A stretch of 64,000 bases of DNA, taken from NCBI GenBank assembly GCA_032622095.1, contig CP136061.1:5526734-5590733 (forward strand). The letters run 5' to 3'. The notes beneath the pieces were generated by a model. That model was not told where the DNA came from. It saw nothing but the letters and a program-made list of their open reading frames with translations, and searched no databases. Below, piece after piece: positions 27,351-40,330 of the stretch. Numbering within the stretch: position 1 is the stretch's first letter; every line of letters begins with the position of its first letter. The stretch is from Siphonodentalium dalli (lineage: Eukaryota; Mollusca; Scaphopoda; Gadilida; Siphonodentaliidae). The position numbers and the translations under genes are program-made.

Positions 27351-29061
27351 ACTACAGTATTTTTCAACGCCCAAATCTCGGAATGTATTAGTACTAGAAA
27401 ACTCAAGTTTGGTAAGTATGTTGGGGTAAATGAGTTCTATGCCTTTGGCTCATAACGGATATTGTCCGCATTTACCCCGTGGAGTTATCTCCCTTTATAT
27501 GAAAAAATGTCATTTTATTATCTCGGAAATTATAAGGAGCAGAGCATCGAAAATTGGACTGTATGCACATCTCGATATGCCCTACTGCCCACGGGCATCA
27601 GAACTTGTGTCCGCGCTTTCCCTGAGGAGTTACCGCCCATAGTTGACAAACCTCTATTTGATTGTACTCTGTTGTCCTCTTGTATCATTCCAGATAACTG
27701 CATGTGGTTTTCATAGTCGTGTTGACCGTTGTCAGTTTAGTCAGAGAAGGAAATTTTGACAGGGTCGAACTTATATTTTGACACTGGGGTGGGGGGCAAA
27801 TTGTTTACCAAATAAAATTTTGATTGACATTCATATATTTAAGTTTATGTATTTCCCGAACGAAAACAAACTCATACCGGAAAGGATTTTTGAAATCCGA
27901 GAAGAAATGCAAGAGTTACGGGCCCTCAAAGTTTGCAATTTGGGCCCATGTGCTTGATAACACATCTCCTCCGAAGATGTCGAAGTTAGGATGTCAGCTG
28001 ATACGCCAACGTGTGCGGACGGAAGAGGGCACGCGGTGGGCCAAATTTTGCCAGTATCGGTTCATTATTGTGGGTCTGGGGAGGGGTGGTCCGTGGTGCC
28101 GAATTTTAATTCTTCTCGGAATCAGATGAAACTTGGAATATAACATCTGCAACATCAGCCGATCTAGAAACTGAAAGAATTTCGAAAATCCATCGAAAAC
28201 TGAAAGAATTGCAGGCCCTCAAACTTTGCAATTTTGGGTCCATGTGCTTGATAACACATCTCCTCCGAAGATATCGAACATAGGATGTCATCTGATACGA
28301 AAATGCGTACGGACTGGAGACGGCACGCGGTGGGCCAAATTTTGCCAGTGTCGGTTCATTATTGTGGGTCTGGGGAGGGGTGGTCCGTGGTGACGAATTT
28401 TAATTCTTTTCGGAATCAGATGAAACTTGGAATATAATATCTGCAACATCAGCCGATCTCGAAGCTGAACACAGATCGTAAATACGTTGGAAAATGGCGG
28501 AGATTTTGGCCGTACAAGTTTGAATTTGGGCCCATATGCTTTCCAATAATCAAAGTGTTAACCGTCTCCAAATCAGATGAAATTTATACTATGCAATCTA
28601 TGTCAGCCGCAAATCACAAAACTGGAAACAACTTTAAAATCCGTTGGAAACTGACGAAGTTACGGGGCCTCAAACTTAGCATTTTGTGCCAGGGGTTGAT
28701 GTTTTCCCAATCCCGTCACCCAATTTCGAGGCAGGGGTGGGGTCACGTCCAAACACTTGATATCAACCTACACATATTAGGACAACATATAATCACCATA
28801 CTTCATATTTTCCGTTCATAAACTGCGATTCTTTCCACTCATGATTGATCCTATTATTATACTTCCATGGTGTAACCAAGGAAGTATATTGTTTTTCTAC
28901 TGCGGCCGTTTTCTGTTTAATTGGAAATACTCAGAAACTAATGGGAGGAGGACCGCGAAATCTCTAGCGAATGAAGGCATCTAAGGTCTACTAAAAATAA
29001 TGGTATCCGGATGTTGGTCCAATATCTTTTAACAGAGTTATGGCCCTTTTTCGATTATTTT

Positions 29062-29092
<31 letters not shown>

Positions 29093-30599
29093 ACTACAGT
29101 ATTTTTCAACGCCCAAATCTCGGAATGTATTAGTACTAGAAAACTCAAGTTTGGTAAGTATGTTGGGGTAAATGAGTTCTATGCCTTTGGCTCATAACGG
29201 ATATTGTCCGCATTTACCCCGTGGAGTTATCTCCCTTTATATGAAAAAATGTCATTTTATTATCTCGGAAATTATAAGGAGCAGAGCATCGAAAATTGGA
29301 CTGTATGCACATCTCGATATGCCCTACTGCCCACGGGCATCAGAACTTGTGTCCGCGCTTTCCCTGAGGAGTTACCGCCCATAGTTGACAAACCTCTATT
29401 TGATTGTACTCTGTTGTCCTCTTGTATCATTCCAGATAACTGCATGTGGTTTTCATAGTCGTGTTGACCGTTGTCAGTTTAGTCAGAGAAGGAAATTTTG
29501 ACAGGGTCGAACTTATATTTTGACACTGGGGTGGGGGGCAAATTGTTTACAAAATAAAATTTTGATTGACATTCATATATTTAAGTTTATGTATTTCCCG
29601 AACGAAAACAAACTCATACCGGAAAGGATTTTTGAAATCCGAGAAGAAATGCAAGAGTTACGGGCCCTCAAAGTTTGCAATTTGGGCCCATGTGCTTGAT
29701 AACACATCTCCTCCGAAGATGTCGAAGTTAGGATGTCAGCTGATACGCCAACGTGTGCGGACGGAAGAGGGCACGCGGTGGGCCAAATTTTGCCAGTATC
29801 GGTTCATTATTGTGGGTCTGGGGAGGGGTGGTCCGTGGTGCCGAATTTTAATTCTTCTCGGAATCAGATGAAACTTGGAATATAACATCTGCAACATCAG
29901 CCGATCTAGAAACTGAAAGAATTTCGAAAATCCATCGAAAACTGAAAGAATTGCAGGCCCTCAAACTTTGCAATTTTGGGTCCATGTGCTTGATAACACA
30001 TCTCCTCCGAAGATATCGAACATAGGATGTCATCTGATACGAAAATGCGTACGGACTGGAGACGGCACGCGGTGGGCCAAATTTTGCCAGTGTCGGTTCA
30101 TTATTGTGGGTCTGGGGAGGGGTGGTCCGTGGTGACGAATTTTAATTCTTTTCGGAATCAGATGAAACTTGGAATATAATATCTGCAACATCAGCCGATC
30201 TCGAAGCTGAACACAGATCGTAAATACGTTGGAAAATGGCGGAGATTTTGGCCGTACAAGTTTGAATTTGGGCCCATATGCTTTCCAATAATCAAAGTGT
30301 TAACCGTCTCCAAATCAGATGAAATTTATACTATGCAATCTATGTCAGCCGCAAATCACAAAACTGGAAACAACTTTAAAATCCGTTGGAAACTGACGAA
30401 GTTACGGGGCCTCAAACTTAGCATTTTGTGCCAGGGGTTGATGTTTTCCCAATCCCGTCACCCAATTTCGAGGCAGGGGTGGGGTCACGTCCAAACACTT
30501 GATATCAACCTACACATATTAGGACAACATATAATCACCATACTTCATATTTTCCGTTCATAAACTGCGATTCTTTCCACTCATGATTGATCCTATTAT
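12883..30599 (+). repeat. B-family satellite array, ten complete units
   Basis: Hairpins at 12883, 14628, 16370, 18112, 19854, 21596, 23338, 25080, 27116 and 28858. Periods are 1745 for the first, 1742 for the rest, and 2036 for the unit at 25080. Units are almost identical. GAGTTAYNGCCCT-like cores in the first unit sit near 13060, 13252, 13396, 13683, 13976, 14266 and 14424. Rare variants mark units: TTTACCAAAT at about 20545 and 27808, TTTGATAAG at about 23632 and 30895, CAGTGTCGG at about 17308. Repeating open frames of 61-101 codons have no recognisable product. Confidence 0.95.
26063..26356 (+). repeat. Extra 294-bp internal module in one B unit
   Basis: The unit at 25080 is exactly 294 bp longer than its neighbours, and one internal module is present twice. 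The additional module has a left part typical of the second module (CGAACATAGGATG, then CAGTGTCGG near 26311) and a right part typical of the first (GTGGTGCCG at 26351, where the second module has GTGGTGACG). This hybrid is what unequal exchange between modules one and two produces, with the crossover between about 26314 and 26356. Confidence 0.85.
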
Positions 30600-30803
30600 T
30601 ATACTTCCATGGTGTAACCAAGGAAGTATATTGTTTTTCTACTGCGGCCGTTTTCTGTTTAATTGGAAATACTCAGAAACTAATGGGAGGAGGACCGCGA
30701 AATCTCTAGCGAATGAAGGCATCTAAGGTCTACTAAAAATAATGGTATCCGGATGTTGGTCCAATATCTTTTAACAGAGTTATGGCCCTTTTTCGATTAT
30801 TTT

Positions 30804-30834
<31 letters not shown>

Positions 30835-31462
30835 ACTACAGTATTTTTCAACGCCCAAATCTCGGAATGTATTAGTACTAGAAAACTCAAGTTTGATAAG
30901 TATGTTGGGGTAAATGAGTTCTATGCCTTTGGCTCATAACGGATATTGTCCGCATTTACCCCGTGGAGTTATCTCCCTTTATATGAAAAAATGTCATTTT
31001 ATTATCTCGGAAATTATAAGGAGCAGAGCATCGAAAATTGGACTGTATGCACATCTCGATATGCCCTACTGCCCACGGGCATCAGAACTTGTGTCCGCGC
31101 TTTCCCTGAGGAGTTACCGCCCATAGTTGACAAACCTCTATTTGATTGTACTCTGTTGTCCTCTTGTATCATTCCAGATAACTGCATGTGGTTTTCATAG
31201 TCGTGTTGACCGTTGTCAGTTTAGTCAGAGAAGGAAATTTTGACAGGGTCGAACTTATATTTTGACACTGGGGTGGGGGGCAAATTGTTTACAAAATAAA
31301 ATTTTGATTGACATTCATATATTTAAGTTTATGTATTTCCCGAACGAAAACAAACTCATACCGGAAAGGATTTTTGAAATCCGAGAAGAAATGCAAGAGT
31401 TACGGGCCCTCAAAGTTTGCAATTTGGGCCCATGTGCTTGATAACACATCTCCTCCGAAGAT
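30600..31462 (+). repeat. Truncated eleventh B unit
   Basis: The first 863 bp of a B unit, stopping after CTCCTCCGAAGAT in the first long module, where X2 begins. The B' unit at 58927-59789 is also 863 bp and is cut at the same base. Confidence 0.95.
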
Positions 31463-34240
31463 TCAGATTATGCTACACGCGAAACGGAGATGACTTTTGG
31501 GAAATCCAGAGTCCAAAACGGATCCAAATCGACCTGTCCCAGAAAAGTCGTTCATTTTGTTTTCACTTTTTGAAAAAGGCTCCAATATTTCAACCAAAAC
31601 TTTTGGACATAGAACATTTTTTTTTTCTCAGTCAAGTGAAAAGAGATCTTCAAAATAATTCCGCTTATATATATAATATATATTATCTATATATACGCCA
31701 ACAATTTGTCACTCCCCTCTCTCCTTCCTCCGGCTACCCCATCCCCCGTGGGATGGAACCTACCTCCGATTCGAATACACCCGTCTTGCCGCGGACCAGT
31801 CTCAATCGTCTACCATAGAACTGATAGAACGCCCGTCGAATTCCAACAATCATTTCCAGAGTGGTATATTGGTATGAGTTTATATCGGAGCCGTTATAAA
31901 GCAAATAACTTGGATTTTAATATAAACCCACCTATTCGTAAATTGTGTAGCCCATGGTGTGTGGTAAATTATCATTTTATCGTGTAGAGTGTGTCATGAG
32001 CTATCTGCGTGCGTGCATTTCACTTTTGTATTTTCTTTCGCATCTTCAACGCATTGCATATCATATACAACCAAACAAAATACAAACATTACATTAATTT
32101 GGTCAAACAAGCCTTCGTTATACGGTGTATATTTCTACTAACGTAATGACGACGTATAGCCAATTATTCCGTTTGCGATAACAACGATAAACACATAGAA
32201 ACATGCAAACATCATCAGTTTCGTAAGATCAATTTGTATATTGTTATAAACCGTAGTATACTGCTGATAGACATTCAATTCTTTCCGTGAGTATATGTCT
32301 GCCGAATTGGAAATGACTCCTTTTATACTTTCGCAAACTAAAACACCACTGATAGTTTCGTACTCCGTCATTTAAGTCTTGTCAAAAAAGCAAACGTGAA
32401 ACAACCGCTCATTATTCCTACCATAAAGGAATCTACTTATAGAGAACGCTCTTTTCTGTTCGATTACGTTCAAACTATTTGTGTGTTGTTGTTAATCACT
32501 CATTATATTCTTCGGACCGAACGTTCATTAAGCGCGCTTCATGTTATATATGCGAAAACCGACCCACGTGTTTATTGTTTTATATCCGATTCAATAACAC
32601 ATTTTACATTATCTTTAGTTTGGTATTATTCGTATTTGATGATTAAAATACACTAAAACATGTTAAAAATAAAAAATACAAAAAGATAATTTGACGGGAT
32701 TCGAACTCACGTCGCAATAAAACACAAACTGAAGGTTTGACGCTCTCACCTCTGGGCTACGCACTGCGCTGTTAATTTATAAGAAAATATATTAGTATTA
32801 AATATATAGGCATATAACTGTGTATATTTAAACTTTATATTCAAATTGATTGAAATCGAATATAAAAAGCATCTTTACATTATCTTTAGTTTGGTATTAT
32901 TCGTATTTGATGATTAAAATACACCAAAACATGTTAAAAATAAAAAATAAAAAAAGATAATTTGACGGGATTCGAACTCACGTCGCAATAAAACACAAAC
33001 TGAAGGTTTGACGCTCTCACCTCTGGGCTACGCACTGCGCTGTTAATTTATAAGAAAATATATTAGTATTAAATATATAGGCATATAACTGTGTATATTT
33101 AAACTGTATATCCAAACTGATTGAAATGCGTGACTATATATATATACCCCTTTCCGCTATACGGGGAACAGGAAAATGCACCTATTCTTCCCACCAAATC
33201 CAAAAGGGCTAATTAAAGAGCAAGGTAATGTAGCAGGTACATTTGGATATTCTATTCACGCCCCCCCCCCCAAATCTTGACCGCTATACTTCAAATTCAA
33301 ACATCGAGATAATTTTTTTTGACGAGTACATCTGATAGCTAGTGTTCACGCGCATCTAGAGCGCAATTTTCTAATTTTCAGATGGAACGGTTTACTCGTG
33401 ACAACGCTATATATCATAAATATGTATACTTCTGTAGTCTATCACTAGCCGATTTTTAGCCCCAAATCCAAACGGGCCGATGTAGGAGCGAGTTTAATGC
33501 GGTGGTACATAAGCCGGTATACTGTAGGTATGACTCTAAAATTTGACCTCTCTAATATAAACGCAACCTGCTCAAGGGAGTGTTTGTGTCGGGTGGGTTC
33601 AGATTTGGAAAATTCCACCGAAGATCAAATGGGCAAAATTACTCCGAAAATCATATATTGAGATAAAAACTTTTCGATGAGTGGATGTGATAAGTAGTAT
33701 ATATACGCAAGATTAGTACACTTTTTAATAATTTATATTGAACGGTTTAACCCTGGTAGCGTATAACGTTGTGACGGGTGATATATATTACTCAAATTCA
33801 AACCCTCTCTTCATGACGCAAATTCAAACGGACTTAGCAAGAAGCAAGGCAAATGCATGAATATGCTCACCGATATACTATATAGGTATGTCCGCTCTAC
33901 TGTAAAAGTAACCTATTGTCACGATTTGACCTGTCCAAAACACTCCCCGGACAAAAGTTTTCCTAGGTATAAAATTTCGTCGAAATCCGATCGTTTTACT
34001 CGATTTGACCTTGAACTTACCATTTCGAATGTCAATGTCAGGTCGGGGTCACGACTTGACCCGCCCAAAAAACTCCCCGGACAAAAGTACCCCTAGGTAT
34101 CAAATTTCGTGGAAATCCGCATGTTTTACCCGATTTGACCTTCGATTGACCATTTTGAAGACCAAGGTCAGGTCGGGACGGGATGGGATGGGATGGAATA
34201 CCATGGAAGTATATCTGATTCCATGGAATCTGACCTCTAG
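31463..34240 (+). mobile_element. X2: Helitron-like element, 2778 bp
   Basis: Nearly identical to X1 across its length, beginning TCAGATTATGC and ending in the hairpin-10 nt-CTAG terminus. The left flank is the middle of a B unit; the right flank is (TTA)n followed by a C-family hairpin rather than the rest of the B unit. It is therefore not a simple insertion into B. The tRNA-like dimer is at 32603-33127 and the C tract in Y is at about 33260. The right end has AAGACCAAGG before the GGTCAGG repeat, 7 bp more than X1. No transposition protein is visible. Confidence 0.6.
32603..33127 (-). mobile_element. Tandem tRNA-derived SINE-like dimer, copy in X2
   Basis: tRNA-like parts are at about 32690-32769 and 32961-33040 on the minus strand. 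Here both copies carry the same A-box-like (TAGCCCAGAGG) and B-box (GTTCGAATCC) sequences, whereas in X1 the second copy differs. This suggests sequence exchange between the two halves. Confidence 0.65.
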
Positions 34241-34265
34241 TTATTATTATTATTATTATTATTAT
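34241..34265 (+). repeat. (TTA)n tract between X2 and the C array
   Basis: TTA repeats directly follow CTAG at the end of X2 and lead into the C hairpin at 34266. At the other four array starts the corresponding tract is TTATTATTATTATTCTTC and leads into a D body. Confidence 0.9.
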
Positions 34266-37200
34266 TATACTTCCATGGTGTAACCAAGGAAGTATATTGT
34301 TTTTCTATTGGGGTAGTTTTCCGTTTATTTGAAAATACTCAGAAACTAATTGCAGCAGGACCGCGAAATCTTTAACGAATATAGGCATCCGAGGTTTACT
34401 AAAGATAATGATATCCGGATTTCGGCCCATTGTTTCAAGACAGAGTTATAGCCCTTATTCGATTATTTTTCATTATTATTATTATACTACAGTATTTTTC
34501 AACGCCCAAATCTCTGAATGTATTAGTACTAGAAAACTCAAGTTTGGTACGTATGTTGGGGTAAATGAGTTCTATGCCTTTGGCTCATAACGGATATTGT
34601 CCGCATTTAACCCGTGGCGTTATCTCCCTTTATATGAAAAAATGTCATTTTTATTATCTCGGAAATTATAAGGAGCAGAGCATCGAAAATTGGACCGTAT
34701 GTACACCTCGGTATGCCCTACTGCCCACGGGCATCAAAACTTGTGTCCGCGCTTTCCCTGAAGAGTTACCGCCCATAAACAGGGGAACCTCTATTTTATT
34801 GTACTCTGTTGTTCTCCCGTATCATTCCAGATAACTGCATTTGGTTTTCATAGCCATGATGACCGTTCTCAGTTTAGTCCGAAAAAGAAATTTTAACAGG
34901 GTCGGACATATATTTTTACACTGATGTGGGGGCAAAATTTTCTCAAAAATGTTTTTTTGATCGATATTCATCTATTTAAGTATATGCATTCCCTGAACGA
35001 AAACAAACCCACCCCAAGAAGGATTTTTGAAATCCGATAAGAATTGCAAGAGTTACAGGCCCTAAAATTTTTGCAGTTTGGGACATGTGCTTGTGACCAC
35101 ATCTCCTCCGAAGATGTCGAAGTTTGGATGTCAACTGATACGCCAACGTGTGCGGACGAAAGAGTGCACGCGGTGGGCCAAATTTTGCCAGTGTCTGTTC
35201 ATTATTGTGGGTATGGGGAGGGGTGGTCCGTGGTACCAATTTTTAATTCTTATCGGAATAAGATGAAACTTGGAATTTAACATCTACAACACCACCCGAT
35301 CTAGAAACTGAAAGAATTTCGAAATTCCATTGAAAACTGACAAAGTTAGGGGCCCTCAAATTTTGCAATTTTGGGCCCATGTGCTTGATAACACATCTCC
35401 TCCGAAGATGTCGAACTTTGAATGTCATCTGATACGCCAATGTGTGTAGGCTGAAGAGAGCACGCGGTGTGCCAAATTTTGCCAGTGTCGGTTCAGTGTT
35501 GTGGGTCAGGGGAGGGGTGGTCCGAGGTACCAAAATTTATTTCGTCTCCGAATTATATGAAAATTGGAATATAACATCTACCATACACGCTAATAACAAA
35601 TCTGAAAACAGATCGTAAATCCGTTAAAAACTGGCGGAGATTTTGGAACTCAAAGTTTGAATATGGGCCCATATTCTTTCCAATAACCAAAATGTTCTTC
35701 TTTTCCGAATCAGATGAAATTTATAATATGCAATCTCAGTAAGTAGCATATAACAAAACTTAAAACAATTTTGAAATCCATTGGAAAATCACGGAGTTAT
35801 GGTCCTTCAAAAATTGCATTTTGGGCCTGGTGTGACAATTTCCCAATCCCGTCACCCAATTTCGAGGCAGGAGTGGGGTCAATTATAAACACTTGAGATC
35901 AACACACAAATGTTAAGGACAGTACACAATCATCTTACTTCATATTTTCCATCCCTAAACTGCGAATTGTTCAGTTCATGATTCGCCCTATTATTATACT
36001 TCCATGGTGTAACCAAGGAAGTATATTGTTTTTCTATTGGGGTAGTTTTCCGTTTATTTGAAAATACTCAGAAACTAATTGCAGCAGGACCGCGAAATCT
36101 TTAACGAATATAGGCATCCGAGGTCTACTAAAGATAATGATATCCGGATTTCGGCCCATTGTTTCAAGACAGAGTTATAGCCCTTATTCGATTATTTTTC
36201 ATTATTATTATTATACTACAGTATTTTTCAACGCCCAAATCTCTGAATGTATTAGTACTAGAAAACTCAAGTTTGGTACGTATGTTGGGGTAAATGAGTT
36301 CTATGCCTTTGGCTCATAACGGATATTGTCCGCATTTAACCCGTGGAGTTATCTCCCTTTATATGAAAAAATGTCATTTTTATTATCTCGGAAATTATAA
36401 GGAGCAGAGCATCGAAAATTGGACCGTATGTACACCTCGGTATGCCCTACTGCCCACGGGCATCAAAACTTGTGTCCGCGCTTTCCCTGAAGAGTTACCG
36501 CCCATAAACAGGGGAACCTCTATTTTATTGTACTCTGTTGTTCTCCCGTATCATTCCAGATAACTGCATTTGGTTTTCATAGCCATGATGACCGTTCTCA
36601 GTTTAGTCCGAAAAAGAAATTTTAACAGGGTCGGACATATATTTTTACACTGATGTGGGGGCAAAATTTTCTCAAAAATGTTTTTTTGATCGATATTCAT
36701 CTATTTAAGTATATGCATTCCCTGAACGAAAACAAACCCACCCCAAGAAGGATTTTTGAAATCCGATAAGAATTGCAAGAGTTACAGGCCCTAAAATTTT
36801 TGCAGTTTGGGACATGTGCTTGTGACCACATCTCCTCCGAAGATGTCGAAGTTTGGATGTCAACTGATACGCCAACGTGTGCGGACGAAAGAGTGCACGC
36901 GGTGGGCCAAATTTTGCCAGTGTCTGTTCATTATTGTGGGTATGGGGAGGGGTGGTCCGTGGTACCAATTTTTAATTCTTATCGGAATAAGATGAAACTT
37001 GGAATTTAACATCTACAACACCACCCGATCTAGAAACTGAAAGAATTTCGAAATTCCATTGAAAACTGACAAAGTTAGGGGCCCTCAAATTTTGCAATTT
37101 TGGGCCCATGTGCTTGATAACACATCTCCTCCGAAGATGTCGAACTTTGAATGTCATCTGATACGCCAATGTGTGTAGGCTGAAGAGAGCACGCGGTGTG

Positions 37201-39452
37201 CCAAATTTTGCCAGTGTCGGTTCAGTGTTGTGGGTCAGGGGAGGGGTGGTCCGAGGTACCAAAATTTATTTCGTCTCCGAATTATATGAAAATTGGAATA
37301 TAACATCTACCATACACGCTAATAACAAATCTGAAAACAGATCGTAAATCCGTTAAAAACTGGCGGAGATTTTGGAACTCAAAGTTTGAATATGGGCCCA
37401 TATTCTTTCCAATAACCAAAATGTTCTTCTTTTCCGAATCAGATGAAATTTATAATATGCAATCTCAGTAAGTAGCATATAACAAAACTTAAAACAATTT
37501 TGAAATCCATTGGAAAATCACGGAGTTATGGTCCTTCAAAAATTGCATTTTGGGCCTGGTGTGACAATTTCCCAATCCCGTCACCCAATTTCGAGGCAGG
37601 AGTGGGGTCAATTATAAACACTTGAGATCAACACACAAATGTTAAGGACAGTACACAATCATCTTACTTCATATTTTCCATCCCTAAACTGCGAATTGTT
37701 CAGTTCATGATTCGCCCTATTATTATACTTCCATGGTGTAACCAAGGAAGTATATTGTTTTTCTATTGGGGTAGTTTTCCGTTTATTTGAAAATACTCAG
37801 AAACTAATTGCAGCAGGACCGCGAAATCTTTAACGAATATAGGCATCCGAGGTTTACTAAAGATAATGATATCCGGATTTCGGCCCATTGTTTCAAGACA
37901 GAGTTATAGCCCTTATTCGATTATTTTTCATTATTATTATTATACTACAGTATTTTTCAACGCCCAAATCTCTGAATGTATTAGTACTAGAAAACTCAAG
38001 TTTGGTACGTATGTTGGGGTAAATGAGTTCTATGCCTTTGGCTCATAACGGATATTGTCCGCATTTAACCCGTGGAGTTATCTCCCTTTATATGAAAAAA
38101 TGTCATTTTTATTATCTCGGAAATTATAAGGAGCAGAGCATCGAAAATTGGACCGTATGTACACCTCGGTATGCCCTACTGCCCACGGGCATCAAAACTT
38201 GTGTCCGCGCTTTCCCTGAAGAGTTACCGCCCATAAACAGGGGAACCTCTATGATATTGTACTCTGTTGTTCTCCCGTATCATTCCAGATAACTGCATTT
38301 GGTTTTCATAGCCATGATGACCGTTCTCAGTTTAGTCCGAAAAAGAAATTTTAACAGGGTCGGACATATATTTTTACACTGATGTGGGGGCAAAATTTTC
38401 TCAAAAATGTTTTTTTGATCGATATTCATCTATTTAAGTATATGCATTCCCTGAACGAAAACAAACCCACCCCAAGAAGGATTTTTGAAATCCGATAAGA
38501 ATTGCAAGAGTTACAGGCCCTAAAATTTTTGCAGTTTGGGACATGTGCTTGTGACCACATCTCCTCCGAAGATGTCGAAGTTTGGATGTCAACTGATACG
38601 CCAACGTGTGCGGACGAAAGAGTGCACGCGGTGGGCCAAATTTTGCCAGTGTCTGTTCATTATTGTGGGTATGGGGAGGGGTGGTCCGTGGTACCAATTT
38701 TTAATTCTTATCGGAATAAGATGAAACTTGGAATTTAACATCTACAACACCACCCGATCTAGAAACTGAAAGAATTTCGAAATTCCATTGAAAACTGACA
38801 AAGTTAGGGGCCCTCAAATTTTGCAATTTTGGGCCCATGTGCTTGATAACACATCTCCTCCGAAGATGTCGAACTTTGAATGTCATCTGATACGCCAATG
38901 TGTGTAGGCTGAAGAGAGCACGCGGTGTGCCAAATTTTGCCAGTGTCGGTTCAGTGTTGTGGGTCAGGGGAGGGGTGGTCCGAGGTACCAAAATTTATTT
39001 CGTCTCCGAATTATATGAAAATTGGAATATAACATCTACCATACACGCTAATAACAAATCTGAAAACAGATCGTAAATCCGTTAAAAACTGGCGGAGATT
39101 TTGGAACTCAAAGTTTGAATATGGGCCCATATTCTTTCCAATAACCAAAATGTTCTTCTTTTCCGAATCAGATGAAATTTATAATATGCAATCTCAGTAA
39201 GTAGCATATAACAAAACTTAAAACAATTTTGAAATCCATTGGAAAATCACGGAGTTATGGTCCTTCAAAAATTGCATTTTGGGCCTGGTGTGACAATTTC
39301 CCAATCCCGTCACCCAATTTCGAGGCAGGAGTGGGGTCAATTATAAACACTTGAGATCAACACACAAATGTTAAGGACAGTACACAATCATCTTACTTCA
39401 TATTTTCCATCCCTAAACTGCGAATTGTTCAGTTCATGATTCGCCCTATTAT
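34266..39452 (+). repeat. C-family satellite array, three complete units
   Basis: Hairpins at 34266, 35995 and 37724 with an exact 1729-bp period; the next hairpin is at 39453. C is close to B in plan and sequence but has a short (ATT)n tract, a leader with CTATTGGGGTAG and a distinct ACCGCCCATAAACAGGGG segment. A T/C difference in GGTTTACTAAAG versus GGTCTACTAAAG alternates unit by unit (T, C, T, then C in the following leader), hinting at a two-unit amplification block. No coding potential is supported. Confidence 0.95.
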
Positions 39453-39663
39453 TATACTTCCATGGTGTAACCAAGGAAGTATATTGTTTTTCTATTGGGG
39501 TAGTTTTCCGTTTATTTGAAAATACTCAGAAACTAATTGCAGCAGGACCGCGAAATCTTTAACGAATATAGGCATCCGAGGTCTACTAAAGATAATGATA
39601 TCCGGATTTCGGCCCATTGTTTCAAGACAGAGTTATAGCCCTTATTCGATTATTTTTCATTAT
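39453..39663 (+). repeat. C-family leader only, fused to F
   Basis: Hairpin plus leader of a fourth C unit. At the short ATT tract (CATTATTATAC, about 39658) it passes into a new hairpin at 39664 that opens a different family. Confidence 0.9.
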
Positions 39664-40186
39664 TATACTTCCATGGTGTAACCAAGGAAGTATATTGTTT
39701 TTGTACTCGTGCCGTTTTCCGTTTATTTGGAAATACTCAGAAACTAATGACAGTAGGAACGTGAAATCTCTAGCGATTGTAGGCATTCAAGGTCTACTAA
39801 CAATAAAGGTATCCGCATGTTGGTCCAATATCTTTTAACAGAGTTATTGGCCTTTTTCGATTATTTTTCATTATTATTATTATTATACTACAGTATTTTT
39901 CAACGCCCTAATATCTGAAAGTATTAGGATTAGAAAACTCAAGATTGGTAAGTATATTGGGGTAAATGAGTTTTATGCCTTTGGCTTATAACGAATATTG
40001 TCTGCATTTATCCCACGGAGTTATCTCCCTTTATATAAAACAATGTGATTTTATTATCTCGGAAATTATAAGGAGCAGAGCATCGAAAATTGGACCGTAT
40101 GCACACCTCGATATGCCCTACTGCCCACGGGCATCAAAACTTGTGTCCGCGCTTTTCCTGAGGAGTTACCGCCCATAAATAGGGAC
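39664..40186 (+). repeat. F: partial satellite unit related to B and C
   Basis: It starts with the A/B/C-type hairpin, has its own leader (TTTTTGTACTCGTGCCG) and a short (ATT)n tract near 39870, and then a body clearly homologous to C but more diverged. It stops at ACCGCCCATAAATAGGGA, the equivalent of about a third of a unit. Its divergence suggests an older, non-homogenised copy. Confidence 0.85.
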
Positions 40187-40330
40187 ACACTATACACCAG
40201 GATGAATAAACCAAGGTTTTATTTTTTTTTTTTTTTTTTTTTTTTATAAGTACAGAGCTCTAATTTTTTTATTGCATATTCCGAATTGGACTAGAGATTA
40301 GGACTCGAATATACTGCTTAAAAATGTTTT
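40187..40330. other. Junction segment with T24 tract
   Basis: About 140 bp between the broken F unit and Y4. It contains an uninterrupted run of 24 T at 40222-40245 followed by unassigned AT-rich DNA. On the minus strand this would be a poly(A) run, as left by a retroposed sequence, but I cannot identify any such element beside it. Confidence 0.6.

Noticed and set aside
5520-31462. CRISPR array, rDNA or histone-type tandem gene cluster
   Set aside because: The periods are 1.4-2 kb of uniform repeat with no short-repeat/spacer pattern, and no rRNA or histone sequence is recognisable.
12883-31462. Array as an assembly artefact
   Set aside because: It cannot be excluded without reads. However, the units carry distinguishing variants, ATT length differences and a unique 294-bp expansion, which is not the pattern of a simple duplicated contig.
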